Positions 45,378 to 54,286 of a stretch of 64,000 bases of DNA are shown one piece after another. Location of the stretch: the NCBI GenBank assembly GCA_014218235.1, contig CM024764.1, positions 69,477,184-69,541,183 of the forward strand. Reading direction: 5' to 3'. Source of the DNA: Colocasia esculenta (Eukaryota > Streptophyta > Magnoliopsida > Alismatales > Araceae). How positions within the stretch are numbered: the stretch's first letter is position 1; each line of letters opens with the position of its first letter. The notes under the pieces are model-generated. The model did not search any database. It was given only the letters and a program-made list of their open reading frames with translations, and was not told where the DNA came from. The position numbers and the translations under genes are program-made.

Positions 45378-45555
45378 CTGTCGACAGCATCACTTCAATC
45401 TGTCGACAGAAAACCCTTCACAGAACCCAGAATCCAGGCACTATATGCATCTGTCGACAGGACCTATCCCATCTGTCGACAGATTTTCCAATACAGAACT
45501 CAGCAAACTTCATTTGTGTGAATCTGTCGATAGGCCCCAATTGATCTGTCGACAG
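45378..45555. repeat. six CTGTCGACAG dyads, 22-bp pairs, 73-bp period (element A spacer)
   Basis: TCGA centres at 45382, 45404, 45455, 45477, 45528 and 45550 give steps of 22, 51, 22, 51, 22. Five of six are complete CTGTCGACAG palindromes, and the fifth site has decayed to CTGTCGATAG. Confidence 0.95.
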
Positions 45556-46583
45556 ATACACCTCTTCAAGTCATTCCTCACTCAATTGCAAGAATACTTC
45601 TTATGAGTATTTAAGGTGAAAAATGGTGATTGCATGCATTATAATTTCTTCTATCCACAAGATCTCTAAGACTTATTTTGCATCACAATGACTTTGGCAT
45701 CTCTTTCCTTTGAGAGTCTACGTTGGTTCATTTTAAGTGCATCCAACAGAACTCATGAGACTAATTTACCTCCCTTGAATAAATCTCTTGTGAATCATTA
45801 TTTTTCAAAGTCATGTGGTCAGTCCTAAGGTCATTGAAGGGTATCTCCTTCATTAGTTCCGTAAGTATTATCCACTTCCTGCCTTGATGAGTGCATTATA
45901 ATGCTTCATAATGGAGAAGCCACAACTAATTTAAAACAAAAATAATATATATCAAATCACATCAAAATAAAAAGGGAAAATCAAGACAGAGCAATGTTGA
46001 GTATGGCTAAGTAACCGGGGATTTGGGCATCACAAATGTCAATCTTCGCGTCAAAAGGCTTATTCATTATCTCTGTACAATGGTATGATGGACATCTGAA
46101 CCGAGTAACTGGGGATACGGGCATCAAAAATGTCTATCTTCACGTCAAAAGGTCTACTGCTCCTAATTACCACCTTTAATTCCCATGTCCTTTTCATGTA
46201 AAAAAAAAAATTTAGATTGTGGTCTCCTCAATTTAGTCTTGTCAAGGGCACTTAGTGGTTAGCACTTCATTAACCATGAAGACCTATCTTTCATACATCT
46301 TCTGATTGTCATACACTAAGGAAAATAATTTCTTGCAATGGCCTTATTCAAGAGGGTCATTTTACAACCTCATGATTTTGTTCCTTGCATTTCTCATGTC
46401 GCAACTTTAGAGTCCGGGAAATTTATATCAAAATCATTGTCAATGCAAGATGTGGTCTAAATATATGTGGACATGACTTGTTATATTCATGCAATTACCC
46501 TTGTTTTGTCTTAGCCTCATATCTGATGCTCATGGCCTTGAATCACCATCAAAAATATCTCACTGGCACATTTCTATGTGTGT

Positions 46584-46615
46584 CTGTCGACAGGGAACTG
46601 TTCACCTATCGACAG
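46584..46615. repeat. dyad pair upstream of element A ORF3
   Basis: CTGTCGACAG and CTATCGACAG, centres 46588 and 46610, 22 bp apart, lie about 280-305 bp upstream of the ORF3 ATG and about 100 bp upstream of a TTTAAAA site. Confidence 0.88.
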
Positions 46616-46710
46616 CCGCACTCAGGGTGGATTTTGGCAGCCCAGCCCAACCGACTCGATTTAAATACAGATTTTGTGGGACCCACAACTTTCCAAATCT
46701 CTCCCACCTT

Positions 46711-46720
46711 CTTTAAAAGG
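46711..46720 (+). promoter_or_regulatory. possible internal TATA-like element for ORF3
   Basis: CTTTAAAAGG lies 172 bp upstream of the ORF3 ATG and 100 bp downstream of a dyad pair, mirroring the LTR layout. TTTAAATA at 46659 is an alternative. This is inference from position only. Confidence 0.35.
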
Positions 46721-46891
46721 CTCCCACGACCCCTCCTCTTCCCTTCCTCCTTTCAAAAGTCTTTCCCACTTCCGTCTCTCCCAAAAACCCTCTTCTCCTG
46801 GGCGCGCGCAGGGCCTCTGCACTTTGGGCTTTCTGCTCATCTGTCTTTCTCTTTCTTTTCCAGCGCCTCTTCCCCCAAATCCGTTCCTGAG

Positions 46892-48136
46892 ATGGCTCCG
46901 ATGGCGAAGAAGCTTGTCTCCCGGCACCGTACTCGTTCCTCCAACGATGGCGACGATTCCAGGGCTCCTACAGAGTGCCGCACTAAACACAGGGAGGATT
47001 GTTTGCCCGAGCTGATCATCCCTGCTGGTCTGGACTTTCTTCCTCCTCATGGCACCTACACAAGGTTTGTGCAGCCCCGCTACATCGATTTCGTGTCACT
47101 GGAAGATTTCTTTCCTGGGTTGAAGCCTCTGTTCGTCGTCCAGTGCTGGACACATTTCTGTTACCGTCACAAACGGTATTTCCCTTCAGCTGTGACCAAG
47201 TTTTATCAAAATCTCAGGCTGTCCACCACTGGTGTCTTCCATACCACGGTGAGACAGACCTCTTTTCTGGTCACTCCCAACCTGTTCTCCACCGCCCTAC
47301 AAATCCCTAATTCCGGCCTTGATATTCTGAAACATCATCCCGAAGAATCTGAATGCCACCAGCTCATCACCTTGTAGCCTTACAACCCCACAGATCGTAA
47401 GCCCTTGAATGCCAACAACTTCCCTCCACTTCATCGTCTCATCCACCACATTTTCACTACCATGATTGTCCCTAAGGATGGTAGTCGGGAGCTTGTGACT
47501 GCTATTCACAAGTCCCTTTTTCATGCATTTCTGAACCGTAACCCGGTTAATCTACCACTCCTCATGGTCTCTCACCTCCGGGCATGCCTTCGTTCTACCA
47601 AAAGATCAATGCCCTATGCTTGCCCCATTACTTTCCTTCTCTTATTCATTGGCATTCCCATTCTTGATGACAAGATGACTGAGCTCAAGAGCCGCAGCTC
47701 GTATGATCTTACTGTTGTCCAAAGGATGAGATACAAGATGATAGACGGGGTTGTCACCAGAGACCTTAAGGGCAAGGGACCATCCACTGCTGTAGAGGTA
47801 GATGATGATTTTGATGGTGGAGAAGAAGATGAAGCTGACATTGCTGATGAAGACTCCCAGCATGAGTCTCAAGATGCTCCGGCAGATGAAGACATCGTTT
47901 CCCCAAATAGTCCAACATCTACTGAGCCTTCAATCTGAGAGCTTCTTGCCCAGATGCAATTGCAAATCACTACAGGCTTTGATAGGATACATACACGGTT
48001 GGACACCGTTGACTCTGAAATTGAAGCTTCAGCTGACACACAAGTCCAGCTCCAGCTAAGGCTCACAAGGATGTCTACTGATTATCAAGAGCTCCGTCGG
48101 GCCTCAGCACCACCGGGAGATACTGCTAATGTTTAG
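46892..48136 (+). pseudogene. element A ORF3 (env-like/plant transposon protein domain)
   Basis: One frame of 415 codons from ATG 46892 (MAPMAKKLVSRHRTRSS) to the stop at 48136 is broken only by TAG at 47375 and TGA at 47936. The N-terminus is basic. The middle (FVQPRYIDFVSLEDFFPGLKPLF, HKRYFPSAVTKFYQNLR, then FPPLHRLIHHIFTTMIVP) matches element B ORF3 and the plant putative-transposon-protein type domain. An acidic stretch follows (DDDFDGGEEDEADIADED). The C-terminal part (LLAQMQLQITTGFDRIHTRLDTVDSEIEA) is a likely coiled coil. No signal peptide or clear membrane segment is seen, so I do not call it an envelope protein. Its role is unknown. Confidence 0.78.
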
Positions 48137-48344
48137 GATGCGTTGTCTACAAGTCCTTAATGTTTTGGTCATGTTCTAGATGTTTTCATTTGCCTTCCCA
48201 GTCCTATGTCTTGTAGTCTTTCATTTCCTGCAATTACTCATGTGTCATGTGTGCCATTAGGTAATGAACGCCAAATGAATGAAAGGCACCCCTTCTCTTC
48301 CGGTTCCATTGATCTTTGCTTGGATTATCTTTTTGGATGTTGTC

Positions 48345-48357
48345 AAAAGGGGGAGAA
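48345..48357 (+). other. upstream polypurine tract copy in element A
   Basis: AAAAGGGGGAGAA lies 50 bp before the functional tract and repeats its core exactly. Confidence 0.75.
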
Positions 48358-48394
48358 CATCAATTGTGGTCAAATTAATTTTTTTGTCATCATC

Positions 48395-48408
48395 AAAAAG
48401 GGGGAGAA
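48395..48408 (+). other. element A polypurine tract
   Basis: CATCATCAAAAAGGGGGAGAA ends at the base before the 3' LTR. It is the Sirevirus-type tract. Confidence 0.9.
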
Positions 48409-49714
48409 TGTTGAGTTCTCATATGGAATGTCTATGAGAATTCTAAGCTTAATGACATATCCTTGTTTTTTTATTATGAATATTTAATGGACCAAAATTG
48501 ATGTATGACAAATGTGTAAAACTAAGAGACAATGACAAGTGGATGCAATTAAATCAAATATTTTCATTGATCACTAATGTGTTGATTATGTCTCACTAAT
48601 CATCTTCCTTCATGTAGGTGAGATTCCATTCAAGACCTTATACCAAAACAAGATAGAAAGGACATGAAAAGGACAAAAAGAGAACACCTGTCGACAGACC
48701 CAGATGCTCCTGTCGACAGATCCATACAGGCAGACATCAAGCCTTCTGGAAAAACAAGCCCTGTCGACAGCACCAGAACGCATGTCGATAGATTCATACA
48801 GTGAATGCTTTCCAGAAACTCCAGGACCTCTAAATGCTGGAACTATGCAAGCTCCTGTCGACAGATGACATGAGACCTGTCGATAGACGAAGCGAGATGT
48901 TAGATACGAGATCTCCTTATGTTCCCTATGTAGGTGTTTCCATATATCACAACTCTCTATACTTGAACACCCGTATAAAAGGTATCTTTTGGAGATATTT
49001 TCGTACACACAAGCAGCCTCCAACCAAGAACCCTAAAAAGCTCTCAAGAGAAGTCTGTTCTGCTGCTCTGCTTCAACCTACCGCCCAGAACCAAGAAGAC
49101 ACGTCTTCCCAGCAGAGGTGAAGCTTGAACGTCGTGGATTCAAGCATCTTCATCAAGTTGTGATCATCAAGACGAAGCTTGAAGTCCAGCCAGACGTTCA
49201 TGAGAAGAGTTCTTCCATCAGGATTTGTCTTACAATTCAGAACTCTCTCTGCTTTCGTTTTTACATAAACGAGTGTGTGTTGTTGTGTCTCAAGCAGTTC
49301 TTGTGCTTGGTTCACGTGTGTGAGTTGATCTAATCGTGGTCGCACATCAGATAACTCGTGTGTGTGAGTTCTAGTTGACGAACTAGCTCATAAGCAGGTT
49401 ATTCTGCGTGTGTGTGTGGCCCGTGGATGTAGGATACACAAGTTGTGTACTCCAAACCACGTAAAATCTTTGTGTCTTATGGTTTGCACGGATTTATGTT
49501 AGATGTTTGGCAGGCACGACGTCTCTACACACGCTTGATAGTTTGTTCTTTATTTATTCTCAAGTCACACACATCCACACTTAGTTTAAACTCTCCTATT
49601 GTTTCAACAGTTTGTGTTCTCGTGAAAAGAAGGTGATAAAGTAATTTTAATCGACAGTAATCTATTCAACCCCCCTTCTAGATTACCATATATAGGGAAT
49701 TCCGCAATCTTTCA
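48409..49714 (+). repeat. element A 3' LTR
   Basis: 1306 bp, matching 38232-39483. It keeps a segment at about 49075-49122 that the 5' LTR lacks. Its dyads are better preserved (centres 48692, 48714, 48765, 48786, 48859, 48881). TATAAAA is at 48974-48980. Confidence 0.95.
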
Positions 49715-49786
49715 ATACCAAAATGGATTGTGATACCATTGGTTCAAAGAATTAGTCCAATCAGCTTGATGTGCTGTCTTGGAAGT

Positions 49787-51676
49787 CTAAGGTTTGTCAT
49801 GAATAGCTTCTTTTGAATTTTTCTTATTTTTCAGATTTTTATTTGAATTTTTAGTTGACTGGTTTGTGTTTATTGAGGTTGAGCAGGTCGACCTATTCTT
49901 GACTGGTGTCGACACAGCAGTCACAGATTTCATTTTTTTGTGGACTGGTGTCGACCTGTCAGGTGATTGTGTAGACCTGTTTGGTTTCTTTTTGTTCTGG
50001 GTTTTTGAAGTCTTTGTTGTGTTGCTTGACACTTGCTTGTTTTTTGTGTCTTCAAGACTAGGACCTTTGACAAAATTTATCAAGGGTGCTTTTTCCCTTA
50101 TCTCACCAGATTTATCTTTCTTTGATTTTTGTTTGTTGAATCCTAGTCCATATGATTCAGATCTCATCCTGGCTCCTAGCAAGGCCTCCAAATTGTCTTT
50201 ACCTTTTGTGAAGGTTTCAATGACTTGTTCTTTTTCTTTTAGCTGGTTTTCTAAGGTTTTGATTCCATCAGCATTTTGTTGTTTTTCTTTTTGTTCCAAT
50301 TTCAGCTTTTCAGACAATTCTTTAAACTCATGAGTGGCCTTTTGGGATGCAAGCTTGAGCTCATCAATCACATTTAGAAGATTTTCTTTTTCCTCTTGGA
50401 GCTCAGCTACTTCATTTTCCAATTCACAAATTCTTTTGTTTATTGATTGGTTATGCATAATGTTTTCAATTTTCTTCTTTAGATGTTTGTTTTCTTTTCT
50501 TATTTCAGAATAATTTTCAACAAGTTCAGCATACGCATCTTGCCAATCATCAATTGAAAAATCTTCAAAAGATGTACTTACCTTTTCATCTGGGCCATTT
50601 GCCATAAAGTAAATTTCCTCACTCTCAGAGCTTGAGGACTTTTCTTCTTCTTTCTCACTTGAGTCTTCATCAGACCAAGTGGCAACCATTGCTTTTGGCT
50701 TTTTGAATTTGTGAATCTTTTTGTATTTCTCCTCCTTGTTTTCAGGGCATTCTCCCTTCATATGTCTTGGTTTGTTGCACCTGTAACAAATGACAACTTC
50801 ATCAGATTTCTGATTTCTACTTGAATTGACATTAGAAAAGGAAGTGTTTCTTTTTCTTGATGGGAATTTCTTTTTCCCAGAGAGTTTTCCTTTTCTATAT
50901 TTTAAGAATTTTCTGAATTGCCTGGTCATGAGGGCAAGTTCATCCTCATTGGACTCAGACTCATCAGAACTTGTTTTCTCCTGATTCTTGTCTTTGTTAC
51001 TAGATGAAGCTTTGAGGGCTACTGGTTTGGTTTTTATTATGTGCTCTTCATTTCTTTTCAGGTTTATTTCATAAGTCATTAAGGATCCTATCAATTCATC
51101 AAAAGAGATTTTGGACAAATCTTTAGAATCTTCGATGACTGTGGCCTTAGTGTGCCAAATTAAAGAGAGAGAGTGCAAGATTTTCCTTACTAAATCAGCA
51201 TCTGTATAATCCTTACCTAAAGCCTTCAGTCCATTCACAATGATCATAAACCTAGCAAACATTTCATAAATAGTCTCATCAGATTTCATCATAAACAGTT
51301 CATACTCAGAAACAAGAATGTTAGCTTTGGTTTCTTTTACTTGAGATGTTCCCTCATAGAGTAGCTCAAGCTTATCCCACATCTCCTTGGCAGATTTGCA
51401 CATGGAGATTCTTGAGTACTCCTTAGGGTGGACTGCACATTGTATCATATTCATGGCACTATAGTTCATGGTAGCCCTTCTAATCTGTTCCCTGGTCCAG
51501 GTTTCTTCCTCTCCCTAGTTCTCATAGAGACCTACCTCGACTACTTTCCAGATTTCATAGTTTTGGGCTCTAAGGAAGACTTGCATTCTATTCTTCCAAT
51601 AGGAGTAGTCAGTCCCATTGAAGAAGGGTGGCCTATTAATGGAGTGACCCTCAGCTATGAACCCTCTGGAATCCAT
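49787..51676 (-). pseudogene. gag: element B Gag (one nonsense codon)
   Basis: A 630-codon frame from ATG at 51676 (MDSRGFIAEGHSINRPPFF) to 49787 is interrupted only by a TAG at about 51515-51517, after residue ~53. It contains the UBN2-type Gag domain (YWKNRMQVFLRAQNYEIWK, AKEMWDKLELLYEGTSQV, TKATVIEDSKDLSKI), a CYRCNKPRHMKGEC zinc knuckle (CX2CX4HX4C), acidic stretches, and a long coiled coil (KENKHLKKKIENIMHN to LKLEQKEKQQN). The C-terminal tail is basic and is encoded partly by phased GTCGAC sites, giving RST/VST repeats. It pairs closely in domain order with element A Gag. Confidence 0.92.
49886..49977. repeat. four GTCGAC-type sites inside element B gag, 21/42-bp phased
   Basis: Centres at 49889, 49910, 49952 and 49973 (the last is TAGA) give steps of 21, 42, 21. 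Because 21 is a multiple of 3 the sites stay in one codon phase and encode repeated Arg-Ser-Thr or Val-Ser-Thr. Confidence 0.88.
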
Positions 51677-51777
51677 TGAATCAAATTGATGGTGCAATGT
51701 AGGAAACACTTAGAAAGCAAGTAAGTAAAACACACAGAACAAATAGAAAGAACTCAGATCAAATCAGATATAAACCC

Positions 51778-51789
51778 GCTCTGATACCA
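51778..51789 (-). other. element B primer binding site (tRNA-iMet)
   Basis: Minus-strand TGGTATCAGAGC lies two bases inside the 5' LTR edge at 51792. Confidence 0.95.
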
Positions 51790-51791
51790 AT

Positions 51792-53380
51792 TGTAGGATC
51801 GAAAATAGGCTGGATCAGATCTAGAAGGAGGGGGGGGGGGGGTTGAATAGATCTAAGCCAAAAACTGCGGGAGCTTAGCCAATTTAAATCAATGCTTTGA
51901 ATCAGAGGCAATTTGAAAGAGCACTTTACAGATCTGAAGAGTGATTGTGTGAATTATATGATTAGAGTGTGAGATCAAGTTGATTAGAAGTGAATTCGAA
52001 AAACCCTATGCATGCATCTAGCGCAAAGTGAATTTGAATCACAAACAAATCACTGCACAAAGATTTTTAGGTGGTTCGAAAATCACACCACGTGATTCCT
52101 AAATCCACCCCTCACACTGTGAGGATCCACTACACAACTTGGATACACCACACACTAGAGCCTGACAACTCTAACACACTGAGTTCTACAACTCACACAA
52201 CCTCTAGAGCAAGACTACTCTAGACACCTGAGCACAACTGCTCAGCCACAACTGAGTACAACGACTCAACACTGAGCACACAGGCTCACAAACAACTTGC
52301 TAGAACATAAACACAAAGATCCAGATCCTCTAGCAATGATCTGATCTATAAAAGTTCATTCAAGAAGATTGATGCAACAGTTCATGCACAATCTCAAGAA
52401 TGACTTAGAAGAAATAAGGGGAATTGAGGAATTGAGTGTAAGATCCTTGTTCTTCAAGTATACTCCCTTGTAGAGGCTGAATTGTGAAGAAGCTTGATCC
52501 CTTGAAGTCCCTGGCCGATGCTATGCAATTTGGGCTTTGGGATCTTCCTTGAAATCTTCACAATTGGCTGCTTCTACTTGATCTATACCCTTGGAAGTGA
52601 TCTCACTGCTTCATCTTGGATCAATCTTCACTTCTTGTGCTTGGAGAAGTGGGAATTGGGTTGAAGAAGCACAAGGGGAGCAAGATCGGGGAGGAGAACA
52701 CTTCTTGCCGCCAAAATGATTTCTAGAAGGCTCTTGGAGGTTCTCTCTTTTGTTGGATGGCCAATTGGAGGGTATTTATAGCCCAATGTGTCCAAAAGTA
52801 CCCTTGGGGGTCATGGGCACATGATCCAAGGCCGATCCATATGATCCCTAGAGTGCCACGTGTCCAGATGTGACTTAAGGTGAAAAAGTTTCCGGAGTGT
52901 GTCGACCTGCCCATGGGGTGTGTCGACACGCTGTCCCAAACTGGCACAAAAGGTTCTCTGGGAAGGGTCTCTAGTGTCGACACTACTTCAGGCTATGTTG
53001 ACACACTGTCCAGAACTGGCAAACAGGCCTTCTGGGAACTGAATCTAGTGTCGACACTACTTGATCCTGTGTCGACACCACTTGACCAATTCTTCACCAA
53101 TTTGCCTTGGGTTTGAAGCATTGTGTCGACACCAGTAGGGGGTGTGTCGACACTACCCTTGCAAGAATTGTATGTCCCTGAGAAATAAACACATAAATCA
53201 TTAGTCCAATATATTATCATGAATATAAATGATAAATGTGTTTGGAAACATACTTTTTTGAATTTTGTTATTGCATGTGTGATGTATTTAACATGTTTCG
53301 CTTATTTGTGCATTAAAATCACAACTTATCATCATCAAAACTATAAGGGGAAATGTATAAAGTTCACACTCAACCCAACA
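51792..53380 (-). repeat. element B 5' LTR
   Basis: 1589 bp, matching 29213-30782. It has a long G-run at about 51829-51842 and TATA at 52773-52781 (minus strand). The eight dyads at 52899-53153 have the same 21/54/21/53/21/54/21 steps, one site having decayed to TTGA (53000). Confidence 0.95.
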
Positions 53381-53474
53381 TCTCTCTCTTCTTCTTCTTC
53401 TTCTTCTTTCTCTTATATTTTTTTTTCTTTCTTCTTCTTCTTCCCCTACCAACCTCCTCCTTCTTCTTCTAGAT
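53381..53474. repeat. CTT/CT-rich simple repeat
   Basis: TCTTCTTCTTC-type tract, interrupted by a T-run. It is the continuation of the TC-rich sequence left of element B (about 28999-29212). Confidence 0.8.
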
Positions 53475-54286
53475 CCTTCCGGGCGGAAGACGCTATTCCA
53501 AGATCCCATGGCTGGAGCCCATAATAAAGGTGCTCCCTATAGCATCCATCAACCTACTGCGTGAGTGGAAGTTGACGACCGTCCTGGTGCTAGCAAAGAA
53601 TTATCAAAAGATCGTGCACATCTGGGACAACATCACAGTGCTTGTGGAGTTGTGGCACCCACAGACGCACACCTTCATCTTCCCTTCTTTTGAAGCCACA
53701 GTCTTATTGGAGGAGCTGGAGATCATGTGGGGCTCCCCAAGGACAAGAAAGGGGCGGAGCACCTCATCTCACACACCATAGCCCCCGTCGACTATTGGGC
53801 TATCCTCGGTGAGATCACCACCAAGACCTGGGATCTGAGTACCATGACAAGCCCAGGCTACATCCACCTGATCCCCCTCTCTTAGTGGATTGTCTCATAG
53901 TGCAAGAGGAAGACTGAGAACTATCTAGCAATCGTCAAGGCCGCCGCCATCTGCATATGCGACGTCATCCTCTTCCCCACGCAGGATCATCTCTTGTCTG
54001 TAGCCAACCTGAGCATCATCAGCTGCGTGTGGGAAGGTATGTCTATTTCCCAAGCCGTATTAGGTTATTTATATGCTGGATTATCCTCTACAGCCACTAG
54101 AGGACCCCTCTTCAGCTCCGTGATTGCCCTTGAGTGCTAGATGGGCATGCACATATGCTATAAGGTGACGGATGACATCTCCGTCAAGTGTATGAGCATG
54201 GTTTTTCACCCCCTCTCCTTTGTCGGCGCTCCATTGCACATGACCACCTAGGCATGGTGTAAGACCGCAACAGTCAAGGGATTGAA
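53475..54286 (+). pseudogene. DUF7745/plant-mobile-domain-like pseudogene
   Basis: Frames joined by small shifts read LLREWKLTTVLVLAKNYQKIVHIWDNITVLVELWHPQTHTFIFPSFEATVLLEELEIMWG, then EHLISHTIAPVDYWAILGEIT, then AAAICICDVILFPTQDHLLSVANLSII and GYLYAGLSSTATRG. The W-P-T-TF-F---E-T--LEE-E--- pattern and the later ILFP block resemble the plant DUF7745/retrotransposon-associated mobile domain family. This assignment is from memory of the pattern and is not certain. Internal stops at about 53884, 54138 and 54249 show it is dead. The next LTR begins at 54287, immediately after it. Confidence 0.5.

Larger units (their letters stand above)
44913..46891 (+). other. element A non-coding spacer between pol and ORF3
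   Basis: About 2 kb without a conserved domain. It holds two dyad clusters (45378-45555 and 46584-46615), a repeated GGGGAT..GGGCATCA..AATGTC segment (about 46017-46045 and 46111-46135, each followed by TTC.CGTCAAAAGG), and a pyrimidine-rich GC segment before ORF3. Confidence 0.6.
38232..49714 (+). mobile_element. copia element A: Sirevirus-like LTR retrotransposon nested in element B
   Basis: LTRs 38232-39483 and 48409-49714 both start TGTTGAGTTC and end CAATCTTTCA. Flanks GTACC (38227-38231) and ATACC (49715-49719) are a one-mismatch target duplication. The flanking sequence is element B on both sides, so A inserted after B. Order: LTR, tRNA-iMet primer site, gag, protease, integrase, RT, RNase H, spacer with phased dyads, ORF3, two polypurine tracts, LTR. 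At 11.5 kb, with ORF3 and AAAAAGGGGGAGA, it fits the Sirevirus lineage. Frameshifts and integrase lesions make it non-autonomous. Confidence 0.95.
29213..53380 (-). mobile_element. copia element B: Sirevirus-like LTR retrotransposon, host of element A
   Basis: The LTRs at 29213-30782 and 51792-53380 are near-identical and start and end TGTTGGGTT...CCTACA on the minus strand. Flanks ACTCT (29208-29212) and TCTCT (53381-53385) are a one-mismatch target duplication. Minus-strand order is 5' LTR, tRNA-iMet primer site, gag, protease, integrase, RT, RNase H, ORF3, polypurine tract, 3' LTR. Removing element A (11.5 kb) leaves about 12.7 kb, which is large for copia. With ORF3, the AAAAGGGGAGAA tract and the gag type, this points to the Sirevirus (SIRE/Maximus) lineage. 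Many frameshifts make it non-autonomous. Confidence 0.93.

Noticed and set aside
45378..45555. Regular palindromic repeats that resemble a CRISPR array
   Set aside because: Repeats are only 10 bp, self-palindromic, and sit in a plant retrotransposon. No cas genes are present.
46892..48136. Calling ORF3 a retroviral envelope gene
   Set aside because: I see no signal peptide, transmembrane helix or cleavage site, so the env-like name is only a label used for this position in Sireviruses.
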